Assembly (NCBI RefSeq): GCF_000426765.1
Contig: NZ_KE384566.1
Coordinates: forward strand, 591,830 to 655,829
Length of the DNA: 64,000 nt
Reading direction: 5' to 3'
Source: Vibrio litoralis DSM 17657
GTDB taxonomy: Bacteria > Pseudomonadota > Gammaproteobacteria > Enterobacterales > Vibrionaceae
How positions within the stretch are numbered: position 1 is the first letter of the stretch; every line of letters begins with the position of its first letter. This document shows, one piece after another, positions 18,096-25,729 of the stretch. The notes under the pieces are model-generated. The model saw only the letters and a program-made list of their open reading frames with translations. It was not told the origin of the DNA and did no database searches. Made by a program: the position numbers and the translations under genes.

Positions 18096-18827
18096 ATGGA
18101 TAAAGTTGTATTAGTAACAGGTGGTGGACGAGGTATTGGCGCAGCAACCTCAATATTGTTAGGCCAACAAGGCTACTTGGTATGTGTGAATTATCGTAAA
18201 GATCAAGAGAGTGCTGAACGGGTTGTTTCTAATATTCGAGCGCATGGTGGTCAAGCTCTAGCCGTTCAAGCTGATGTTGCTGTAGAAGAGCAGGTGAGAG
18301 CGATGTTTGACTTGATAACGGAAACTTTTGGCCATGTGACCCATTTGGTAAATAACGCCGGTATTCTGTTCACCCAATCAACGTTATCTGACATTAGCGT
18401 TGAACGTTTTAACCAAGTATTACAAACCAATGTGATCGGTTGTTTCTTATGTTGTAAAGAAGCGCTTAAGAATATGCCGGAATCTGGAGCCATTGTGAAC
18501 GTGTCTTCGGCTGCATCTAGAACAGGCGCTCCGAATGAGTATGTAGATTATGCTGCTTCAAAAGGCGCGATGGACAGTTTAACGAAAGGATTGTCTCTTG
18601 AAGTTGCGGCTAAAGGGATTCGGGTTAATAGTGTTCGACCGGGTTGTATTCATACAGAGATGCACAAAGATGGTGGGGAAGCGAATCGAGTAAATCGTCT
18701 TGCCAATAAGATTCCATTGCAACGCGGCGGTACAGCAGAAGAAGTTGCACAATCTATTGCTTGGTTATTATCTGATGAAGCATCGTTTGTGACAGGAAGC
18801 TTTATTGATATTGCTGGTGGGTTATAA
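18096..18827 (+). CDS. Short-chain dehydrogenase/reductase (FabG/YgfF-like)
   Basis: This 243-residue classical SDR has the Rossmann motif TGGGRGIG (8-15), NNAG near 88, the catalytic Ser in NVSSAAS, and YAASK with the catalytic Tyr and Lys near 152-156. It ends in a short GSFIDIAGGL. It should be a soluble NAD(P)H-dependent oxidoreductase acting on a small carbonyl or alcohol substrate that cannot be told from sequence. It follows the DUF1289 gene and ends at a strong terminator. Confidence 0.85.
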   Translation: MDKVVLVTGGGRGIGAATSILLGQQGYLVCVNYRKDQESAERVVSNIRAHGGQALAVQADVAVEEQVRAMFDLITETFGHVTHLVNNAGILFTQSTLSDISVERFNQVLQTNVIGCFLCCKEALKNMPESGAIVNVSSAASRTGAPNEYVDYAASKGAMDSLTKGLSLEVAAKGIRVNSVRPGCIHTEMHKDGGEANRVNRLANKIPLQRGGTAEEVAQSIAWLLSDEASFVTGSFIDIAGGL

Positions 18828-18833
18828 AAAGGC

Positions 18834-18871
18834 GAAAGCCCGAAAGTTGGTAGCAATCGGGCTTTCTAATT
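18834..18871 (+). terminator. SDR operon terminator
   Basis: GAAAGCCCGA (18834-18843) and TCGGGCTTTC (18857-18866) form a perfect 10-bp stem with a 13-base loop, followed by a T-rich tail. Confidence 0.9.
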
Positions 18872-18949
18872 TTTATTGAGTTTCGAGTGGTAAATTCGAA
18901 TTCAATGGTATGCAAAAGGTGGATTCATCGAATCAAAGACTGGTAGGTC

Positions 18950-19228
18950 TTAAACGCGGATGAAGTCCATGTGCTCAACTTTTGGCTTAAACGCGTGACG
19001 TTGAACGTCTTGTGGTTTAACTTTAAGCTCTTTGCCATCAACTACTAGAGTGATGCCTTCGTAGAACTCAGGCTTGTCCATTTGGTTGATAACTTCATCG
19101 TGGTTTAGAGCGATAGAAACAGGTGCTGCTTCTCCACCGTAAACGATTGCTGGGAATAGGCCAGCGTGACGTAGGCGGCGGCTCGCACCCTTACCTAGTT
19201 CAGTACGTACTACTGCTTCAAATTTCAT
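18950..19228 (-). CDS. rplY: 50S ribosomal protein L25
   Basis: This 92-residue protein, beginning [20 protein letters not shown], is ribosomal protein L25, which binds loop E of 5S rRNA in the large subunit. Length matches the short enterobacterial/vibrio form (~92-94). The ATG at 19228 is chosen over an upstream TTG at 19243 because GAGAG lies just before it and the family begins at this Met. It is monocistronic, with its own promoter and a ~104-base leader that can fold into two hairpins. Confidence 0.95.
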   Translation of the reverse strand: MKFEAVVRTELGKGASRRLRHAGLFPAIVYGGEAAPVSIALNHDEVINQMDKPEFYEGITLVVDGKELKVKPQDVQRHAFKPKVEHMDFIRV

Positions 19229-19332
19229 AGTATTTACTCTCAAATTAGTAAATTAAAAGATGTTTAATCACGTAGCGACCTAGTGATTAAGCGTTGTTTC
19301 AAGCTTGATAAAATAATTAAGCATTGAAACGA
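19229..19332 (-). promoter_or_regulatory. Structured rplY leader, possible autoregulatory site
   Basis: Two inverted repeats occupy the leader: 19296-19330 (GTTTCAA/TTGAAAC with inner GCTT/AAGC) and 19264-19290 (TTAATCAC / GTGATTAA). Translational autocontrol of rplY by L25 is known in E. coli and relatives. That these hairpins take part is inference. Confidence 0.5.
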
Positions 19333-19338
19333 GCGCGG

Positions 19339-19367
19339 ATACTACCATTCAAATAACATCAAGGCAA
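19339..19367 (-). promoter_or_regulatory. rplY promoter
   Basis: On the minus strand TTGCCT and TAGTAT are separated by 17 bases. GCGCGG-type G+C-rich bases follow the -10, as is common for ribosomal and stringently controlled promoters. Confidence 0.6.
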
Positions 19368-19393
19368 TAAAAAGCCGTTGAATGGCAGTGATT

Positions 19394-20395
19394 TTACACA
19401 CTATCCCTTAGCTCTATTCTAAAACCTAAATCTATGATTGGCTTCGTTATCGATTGTCCCGCTAACCGTCGCAGTATTTGTTCTGCTGATATTATGCCCA
19501 TTTGCTCACGAGGGGTAATAACGGTCGCCAGCCTAGGCACCATAATGTTGGATAAATCATGACCATGAAAACCGGCAATACCGATATCTTGAGGTACTCG
19601 TATTCCAAGTCGCTGGCATTCATAAATCGCCCCAACAGCCAAGTCATCATTGGTACAAAATATGCCATTCGCTTGCGGGTGTTCTTTACGCATTTTTTGT
19701 AATAAATCAGCGCCTAAAGTGAAAGAAGAAGCACTGGTCGTTTGCAGGCTTATTGGTGTTAAGCCATGTTCACGCATCGCTTCTTCATAGCCGGCTAATT
19801 TCAGTTTAGTTCGAACATCTAATCGAGCAGCAAAGTAAACGATATGATCATGACCTTTTTTAATCATCGCCGTTGTCATGGCTTTGGCGGCGGCGTGATT
19901 ATCAAAGCCTATAGATTGTTCAATCGAGTTTGATACCGTATCCATTATTTCAATCACTGGGATGCCGGCAGTTTTCAGCATTTTTTGAGTTCGTTTACTA
20001 TGATGATTTTCCGATAGTATTAAGGCATCAACATTATAAGAAAGCAGCATTTCAATGCTTTTTTCTTCTTGTTGTTCACTGTAACTATAGTGTGCAAGCA
20101 TCAATTGATAACCAGCAGGCTCAGTAACGCTTTCAATGCCCCGAATGATCTCGGCAAATACTTGGTTGGTTAAAGAGGGCACTAAGACACCAATTGAGTG
20201 ACTCTTTGCATTAGAAAGAATATCAGGTGCGCGATTTGGTATGTAGCCTAGCTCTTCTACCGCTAATTTGATTTTTTCACGTAATGCGTCAGAGACGTTA
20301 TTAGGATCTCGTAGGCAGCGGCTGACCGTCATTTTCGTCACACCGACAAGATTAGCGATATCTTGTAGTGTTGGCCGTTTATTTTTAGGTGCCAT
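19394..20395 (-). CDS. gntR: GntR, LacI-family gluconate repressor
   Basis: This 333-residue LacI-family regulator has an N-terminal helix-turn-helix (TLQDIANLVGVTKMTVSRCL, residues ~9-28), a hinge helix and a periplasmic-binding-protein-like sugar domain from ~63. Its sequence and its place downstream of the gluconokinase/dehydrogenase gene identify it as GntR. It should repress the module until gluconate or a derivative binds. Twin ATGTTACCGGTAAC palindromes at the head of the transporter operon fit the GntR operator. Confidence 0.88.
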   Translation of the reverse strand: MAPKNKRPTLQDIANLVGVTKMTVSRCLRDPNNVSDALREKIKLAVEELGYIPNRAPDILSNAKSHSIGVLVPSLTNQVFAEIIRGIESVTEPAGYQLMLAHYSYSEQQEEKSIEMLLSYNVDALILSENHHSKRTQKMLKTAGIPVIEIMDTVSNSIEQSIGFDNHAAAKAMTTAMIKKGHDHIVYFAARLDVRTKLKLAGYEEAMREHGLTPISLQTTSASSFTLGADLLQKMRKEHPQANGIFCTNDDLAVGAIYECQRLGIRVPQDIGIAGFHGHDLSNIMVPRLATVITPREQMGIISAEQILRRLAGQSITKPIIDLGFRIELRDSV

Positions 20396-20431
20396 TTTAT
20401 TCTCTATTACTTCCAGTCCAATAAGTCAGGC

Positions 20432-20467
20432 ATCGTGTGAGAAAGTTTGTTAGCTTTTTCACACGAT
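20432..20467 (-). other. Intercistronic hairpin between gnd fusion and gntR
   Basis: ATCGTGTGA (20432-20440) and TCACACGAT (20459-20467) are perfect 9-base arms with an 18-base loop. There is no T-run. In the transcript it would lie just before gntR, where it could protect the upstream message or reduce read-through into the repressor gene. Confidence 0.6.
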
Positions 20468-20475
20468 ATCAATGG

Positions 20476-22473
20476 TTAACGTTTCACTTCAACTCTAGGT
20501 GAATGGCTCCATTCTACATGGTATTTCGCAGATTCAGATTGATCGATTCGAGAATAGGTATGAGATCCAAAAAAATCTCGCTGTGCTTGTAGTAGATTCG
20601 CCGGTAAAGTTCCGCATCTCATCGAATCAAAATAGCTTAGTGCTGAGCTGATTCCAGGCATTGGAATTCCGTGCATACTAGAATTAGATACGGTTTTTCG
20701 CCAACTTAATTGGCGTGCTTCTAGTTGGTGAGCAAAGTGCTCAGCAAACAACAAGTTGTCTAGTGCTGGTGTGTGATGATAGGCATTAGCAATATCTTGC
20801 AAGAAGGTGGCTCGAATAATACAGCCAGCGCGCCAACCTTTGGCGATATCAACAAAATTAAGCTGCCAGTTTTGCTGCTCCGACGTGGCGTTCATTAAAT
20901 CAAAGCCTTGGGCATAAGCGCATAATTTGGCGCAATATAACGCATCATGAAGCTCATTGATGACGGCTGATAGGTTTGTTTTATCGACAGGTTGTGTTTT
21001 GGCTTTTAAACATTTAGCGCCAATTAGGCGTCGAGATTTTAAACTACTTAATGAACGAGCATAAACTGATTGGGTGATCGTAGGCGTCGGGCAACCTATT
21101 TCTAGGCTATTAATGGCTGTCCATGTTCCTGTGCCTTTTTGTCCGGCTTTATCGAGGATCATATCCACGAGTGGATGATCGGTTGAAAAATCCTGCTGTT
21201 TTAAAATATCAGCAGTAATTTCGATTAAATAGCTGTTCAGTACCCCTTGGTTCCATTCGGTGAAAACATCACCAATTTGATGAGGGGTCAGCTCAATTGC
21301 CTCGCGCAAGTAATGATAAACTTCGCAGATGAGCTGCATATCAGCGTATTCAATCCCGTTGTGCACCATTTTAACGAAGTGACCGGAACCACTAGGACCA
21401 GTATAGGTCGCGCAAGACTCGCCATCATGAAGTGGCGGCACGGGAAGACCATTCGAATCGACTTTTGCTGCAATAGCGTTCCACATTGGTTTTATCGATT
21501 GCCATGCTTCTGCTGAGCCGCTTGCCATTAAGGCTGGGCCAAAGCGCGCGCCTTGCTCACCACCAGAGACCGCGGTGCTAAAAAATTGCAGCTGACTTTG
21601 GTACTTTTGTTCGCGAGCAATGGTGTCAGTCCACAAGCTATTGCCAGTATCAATGACAATATCTTGAGGTTCTAGGCCAGCTTTTAGCAAATCATCAATC
21701 ACTTGTTCTACTATTTTACCTGCCGGAATAGATAGGGAAATAACACGTGGTGATTTAAGAGTACTTAATAACCTCGTTAATGAATCACACGCTAAAAAAG
21801 TGCCTTTATTGAGTTGTTTTGCTTCTTGCGTTGTGGCAGTTAAGTGCTCTTTATCGATATCAAAACCCGCAACATTGAATTGGTTATCAAGCAGGTTCAA
21901 GGTTAGACTTTTCCCCATTACACCGAGCCCGATCATGGCAATATGACTATGATTTGAAGAAGGTGAATTGGACATAAGCATTCCTTGTTTTAGTTTTTGC
22001 TGAATATTATGTAATACCGTTTCAACGGGGGGCTTTATATCGATGAATATCGCTTCATTAGATAAAGGCTCGATGAGGGTATCGAACTGACTTTCTAGCA
22101 TCGATTTTCCATTAAACCAGTGGTTATCTCTTTTTTTATGGCGCTGCCAGATGGTATCAAAGTTACCTTGTAAGTAAACAATGGTGAGATTTTCATTGTT
22201 GTTACGAAGAATATCTCTGTACTCGGGCTTTAATGCAGAGCAGGCAATAACCACTGATTCATTATCGATAAATAGTTGATTGAGTGTGTGCAGCCAGTCA
22301 ATGCGGTCTTCGTCGGTTAAGGGGATACCTTGTTGCATTTTCTCGACATTACTTTGCGGATGAAAATCATCACCATCAAAAAATTCGTAATTTAAACTTT
22401 GTGCAAGCAAGTGACCAATGTGGCTTTTCCCACAGCCGGAAACGCCCATCACTAATATCTTTTTATTGTTCAT
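20476..22473 (-). CDS. Gluconokinase / 6-phosphogluconate dehydrogenase fusion
   Basis: One 665-residue frame joins two enzymes. Residues 1-~163 are a GntK-type gluconokinase with Walker A GVSGCGKS (10-17) and the FFDGDDFHP motif (31-39). Residues ~167-665 are a decarboxylating 6-phosphogluconate dehydrogenase with GLGVMG (182-187), SGGEQGARFGP, and the catalytic segment FVKMVHNGIEY. Together they convert gluconate to 6-phosphogluconate and then to ribulose 5-phosphate, CO2 and NADPH. No stop separates them. An ATG at codon 167 (21975) carries AAGGA six bases upstream (21982-21986), so free Gnd of 499 residues could also be made. It lies between the TRAP permease and gntR. Confidence 0.92.
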   Translation of the reverse strand: MNNKKILVMGVSGCGKSHIGHLLAQSLNYEFFDGDDFHPQSNVEKMQQGIPLTDEDRIDWLHTLNQLFIDNESVVIACSALKPEYRDILRNNNENLTIVYLQGNFDTIWQRHKKRDNHWFNGKSMLESQFDTLIEPLSNEAIFIDIKPPVETVLHNIQQKLKQGMLMSNSPSSNHSHIAMIGLGVMGKSLTLNLLDNQFNVAGFDIDKEHLTATTQEAKQLNKGTFLACDSLTRLLSTLKSPRVISLSIPAGKIVEQVIDDLLKAGLEPQDIVIDTGNSLWTDTIAREQKYQSQLQFFSTAVSGGEQGARFGPALMASGSAEAWQSIKPMWNAIAAKVDSNGLPVPPLHDGESCATYTGPSGSGHFVKMVHNGIEYADMQLICEVYHYLREAIELTPHQIGDVFTEWNQGVLNSYLIEITADILKQQDFSTDHPLVDMILDKAGQKGTGTWTAINSLEIGCPTPTITQSVYARSLSSLKSRRLIGAKCLKAKTQPVDKTNLSAVINELHDALYCAKLCAYAQGFDLMNATSEQQNWQLNFVDIAKGWRAGCIIRATFLQDIANAYHHTPALDNLLFAEHFAHQLEARQLSWRKTVSNSSMHGIPMPGISSALSYFDSMRCGTLPANLLQAQRDFFGSHTYSRIDQSESAKYHVEWSHSPRVEVKR

Positions 22474-22530
22474 AATACAGCCTTAGCGAGGCCCTAGAAA
22501 ACTAAGGCCAGCGTAATAATTGTGATTAAT

Positions 22531-23853
22531 TTACTGCCACCATAAGGCGAGTTGAGGGAAGATAATGACCAATGCGAGTGCCACAATTTGTAAACCGATA
22601 AAAGGCAGCAATGATGAGAATATCTCACCTAGGCTAATGTCTTTTGGTGCCACCGATTTTAGGTAAAATGCAGCAGGTCCAAATGGCGGTGATAAGAAAG
22701 AAACTTGCATGTTCATACAAAACACGACACCAAACCAAATAGGGTCAAAACCAAGATTGATGATAATTGGCACAAAGATCGGCATAGTCAGTAAGGCAAC
22801 GCCAACCCAGTCTAAGAACATACCGAGAACCAGTAAGATCACCATCATAATGAGTAGTGTTCCCATGGCGTGACCACCACTTAAAGCTAGAATGGTTTGC
22901 TCTACAAAATCAATGCCACCCATTAGGTTGTAAACACCCACTAAAGCGGTTGCGCCAATACCGATCCAAATAATCATGCCACAGGTACGCATAGTGGCGA
23001 TGGCACTTTCTTTAAGCATGTTCCAATTCATTTCGCCGCGAATAATAGCGCTCATCATGATACCAACAACACCTAAAGCCGACGCTTCGGTTACCGATGC
23101 AACACCGGTGTAGATGCTGCCTAGGACGATTGCAACCGATAGAATAGGAAAGAACAACGCTTTAAAGTAACTAGGGCGATTTAAGGCATCTTCAGCTAGT
23201 TCTTCTTCGGTTGGAAGCGGGGCTAAACTTGGATTTAAAAAGCTGCGGATAAGAACATAAGCAATGTATAAAAACGCAAGAATAAGAGCGGGAACAAAAG
23301 AAGCTTTAAATAGATCACCGATAGAAACACTGGCGGTTAAACCATAGATGATCAAAACAATACTTGGAGGCAACATTGTTCCTAATGCACCGCCAGCGCA
23401 AGTAGTACCAATGGCCAGTTTACGGTCATAACCCAAACGTAACATTTGTGGCAGGGCAAGAATGCCGAGTAAAACCGTCTCACCACCGATCACACCAGAC
23501 ATGGAGGCTAATAATACTGCGACAAGTAATGTCTGAACGGCAACACCACCTCGAACTTTACGACCGACAGACTTCATCGCATCAAATAAGTCACGCGCAA
23601 TACCAGAGCGATCAAGTAACGCTGCCATCAACACGAACATAGGAACGGCTAGGAAAATATAACCATCAACAAAACTAAACATTCTGCTAGAAATGAGTGG
23701 AATAGCGTCTACCCCAAACCAGCCTAATGTGAAGAATAATGCGACAAAGCCAGTGACAAAGGCCAGCTGCATGCCAGTTAGCAATAACCCGATCATCATG
23801 GCTAGCATCAGTAAGCTTGCGTAACCAATTCCAATAGATGATAAATCAAACAT
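22531..23853 (-). CDS. TRAP transporter large permease (DctM)
   Basis: This 440-residue inner-membrane protein has about a dozen hydrophobic segments and the DctM-family features VPMFVLMAALLDRSGIARDL and GTMLPPSIVLIIYG. It is the ion-coupled channel of a tripartite ATP-independent periplasmic transporter. It overlaps the small permease gene by eight bases and is followed by the gluconokinase/Gnd fusion, so gluconate or a related sugar acid is the likely substrate. That is inferred from context and from the GntR-type operators. Confidence 0.92.
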   Translation of the reverse strand: MFDLSSIGIGYASLLMLAMMIGLLLTGMQLAFVTGFVALFFTLGWFGVDAIPLISSRMFSFVDGYIFLAVPMFVLMAALLDRSGIARDLFDAMKSVGRKVRGGVAVQTLLVAVLLASMSGVIGGETVLLGILALPQMLRLGYDRKLAIGTTCAGGALGTMLPPSIVLIIYGLTASVSIGDLFKASFVPALILAFLYIAYVLIRSFLNPSLAPLPTEEELAEDALNRPSYFKALFFPILSVAIVLGSIYTGVASVTEASALGVVGIMMSAIIRGEMNWNMLKESAIATMRTCGMIIWIGIGATALVGVYNLMGGIDFVEQTILALSGGHAMGTLLIMMVILLVLGMFLDWVGVALLTMPIFVPIIINLGFDPIWFGVVFCMNMQVSFLSPPFGPAAFYLKSVAPKDISLGEIFSSLLPFIGLQIVALALVIIFPQLALWWQ

Positions 23854-24397
23854 CTTTATCGCTCCTTAATGCTTTGATTTCATGGATAATGTGAAGAATA
23901 AATTGCAGCGATAAAATGCAAAAAATAATGAAAATAAGAGCTTTTAGTAGTGCTGGATAAGGTGGGTTGAAATAAGATCCTGATGTTTCAAGGCGGAATT
24001 CTCCCCAAGGGGTATACCAGGCAGTTTTCGTCATGGTGTAAGAAGCCCATGCCATCATAAGAGCAAAAGCCAGGCCAACAATGTGATGCACCATATTAAG
24101 TTTGCGGCGCGTTTTAGCTGACACGGCGTCATAAATTAACACTACCCTTACGTGTTTATCAGTGGCAAAAGCATAGATGCCACCGATGACAAACAAGCTA
24201 CCGCCGACGAAAGAAGCGGTTTCATGTACCCAAGTCGTTGGGGCATCAAAAACATAACGCATCAATACTTCATAAAACGAAATAAACACAGTAAAAATAA
24301 ACAGCATACTAAGGGCATGACTGGCTTTAATTATCCATGCATCAAGACGATTTTTAGGTGCATCTTCGGCCTCTGGCGGCGTTGGGACATCCTTCAT
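23846..24397 (-). CDS. TRAP transporter small permease (DctQ)
   Basis: This 183-residue membrane protein has four hydrophobic helices and the DctQ pattern FYEVLMRYVFDAPTTWVHE. A charged N-terminus precedes the first helix near residue 25. It partners the large permease, whose start overlaps its end, and the binding protein encoded upstream. Confidence 0.9.
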   Translation of the reverse strand: MKDVPTPPEAEDAPKNRLDAWIIKASHALSMLFIFTVFISFYEVLMRYVFDAPTTWVHETASFVGGSLFVIGGIYAFATDKHVRVVLIYDAVSAKTRRKLNMVHHIVGLAFALMMAWASYTMTKTAWYTPWGEFRLETSGSYFNPPYPALLKALIFIIFCILSLQFILHIIHEIKALRSDKDV

Positions 24398-24475
24398 AAC
24401 ACAACCTATTTAAACAAACGAAAAGAGAATAATGAGGACGAAGAATTCCGTCCTCAGGGAGTAATTGTTGAGAAA

Positions 24476-25489
24476 TTACAGTAACCCGTTTTCTTCTAAG
24501 TACTTGGTTACAGAGTCATAGACTTTTTGAGCATTTGGTGAGCGTTCAGCAAATACTTTCCACTGGGTTTTTGCAATCGCACGGAATTTCTTACGTTCTT
24601 CGGCAGACCAGTTGTGAATAGTAATATTGGGATCTTTTTCGGCTTTGGCGACCGCGGCTTGGTCTGCAATACGAAGCTCTGTCGTCATGTCATTAGCAAA
24701 GTCACGAACTGATACGGTCAGAATTTCTTGTAGATCTGGTGACATCTTGTCCCACTTCTTTTGGCTGATTGAAATATCAATCAGAGGGAGGGAGTGGAAA
24801 CCCGGCTGAACAGGGTGAGTTGCGATATCATTCATGCCAGCTTTTTGGTTAGTAGAAAATACTGTGTAGTCAGCTGCATCAATAACGCCTTTGCTTAATC
24901 CAGTAAACACTTCTGAACCAGGTAAGTTTACTGGCGTTGCACCTGCTGCAGCGAAAACTTGTTGAACTAAGCCTTCAGGTGCGCGAATTTTTAAACCTTT
25001 CAAATCAGCAACACCATCAAGCGGAACTTTTGATACCAATGATTCAACCCCAGTAGTCGAACCACCGATAAATTTTACGCCATAAGGTTTATACAGCTCG
25101 GTCATGAGTTCATAACCACCGCCGTAATTGATGTATTGAAGTAGTTGCCGAGTGTTTGACCAAGCACCAACCATATTACCAATTAGACCAAAGGCTGGAT
25201 CTTTACCCGAGAAGTATTCTGTTGCGGTAAGTTGGCCATCTAAAATACCTTGACGAATTGCATCTAAAGTTTCTGTGTTTTTTACAACACTACCAACAGG
25301 AAGTAGGGAGATTTTGATGCGACCATCTGACATGGTTTCAACACTTTGGGCCCATTTTTGTTGTACTTGGAAATTTTTATCACCAGATGGATCTGATGAT
25401 TGAATTTTTAAATTAAAGTCAGCGGCTAAAACAGAGGTGGAAAATATTCCAGCTAAAGCGGCAGTAAGCAGAGTGCGAGTAAGTTTCAT
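24476..25489 (-). CDS. TRAP transporter substrate-binding protein (DctP)
   Basis: This 337-residue periplasmic protein has a signal peptide (MKLTRTLLTAALAGIFSTSV, then LA) and the DctP fold: a FNLKIQSSDPSGD strand and the GLKIRAPEGLVQQVFAAAGA segment containing the conserved Arg that usually binds a carboxylate. It is the first gene of the minus-strand gluconate operon, directly downstream of twin GntR-type operators. The likely ligand is gluconate. Confidence 0.92.
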   Translation of the reverse strand: MKLTRTLLTAALAGIFSTSVLAADFNLKIQSSDPSGDKNFQVQQKWAQSVETMSDGRIKISLLPVGSVVKNTETLDAIRQGILDGQLTATEYFSGKDPAFGLIGNMVGAWSNTRQLLQYINYGGGYELMTELYKPYGVKFIGGSTTGVESLVSKVPLDGVADLKGLKIRAPEGLVQQVFAAAGATPVNLPGSEVFTGLSKGVIDAADYTVFSTNQKAGMNDIATHPVQPGFHSLPLIDISISQKKWDKMSPDLQEILTVSVRDFANDMTTELRIADQAAVAKAEKDPNITIHNWSAEERKKFRAIAKTQWKVFAERSPNAQKVYDSVTKYLEENGLL

Positions 25490-25547
25490 TCTATAGTCCT
25501 TTTAGTTGCACATTTAGACATTACGTATTGGCGCATAAGTTCCGATT

Positions 25548-25577
25548 ATTAGAATAATGTTACCGGTAACTTGTAAA
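25548..25577 (-). promoter_or_regulatory. dctP operon promoter
   Basis: On the minus strand TTTACA and TCTAAT (each 5/6 to consensus) are 18 bases apart. The proximal GntR-type palindrome lies inside the spacer, so repressor binding would occlude the promoter. Confidence 0.65.
25559..25570. promoter_or_regulatory. GntR-type operator, proximal
   Basis: GTTACCGGTAAC is a perfect palindrome, preceded by AT as in the GntR-type consensus ATGTTACCGGTAACAT. It lies within the dctP promoter spacer. Confidence 0.75.
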
Positions 25578-25583
25578 TCAAAT

Positions 25584-25595
25584 GTTACCGGTAAC
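25584..25595. promoter_or_regulatory. GntR-type operator, distal
   Basis: This is a second perfect GTTACCGGTAAC, 25 bases from the first and just upstream of the -35. Two sites about two and a half helical turns apart suggest paired binding by the LacI-family repressor encoded at the operon's end. Confidence 0.75.
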
Positions 25596-25729
25596 TATTT
25601 GCGTTCGCTATTAACTGGATCACAAAAAATGATCTGGTGAATGATTTAATCAAAAGTGAACACAGTAAGGTATGTCCCATACACGGGGTGAGAATAGAGC
25701 TGAAGTGAATGAAGTTAAAAGAATTTGCT

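Noticed and set aside
20476..22473. Treating gntK and gnd as a frameshift artefact
   Set aside because: The frame runs uninterrupted through the seam with sensible codons and no out-of-frame continuation of either domain. A true fusion is the simpler reading, though the sequence at the seam deserves confirmation.
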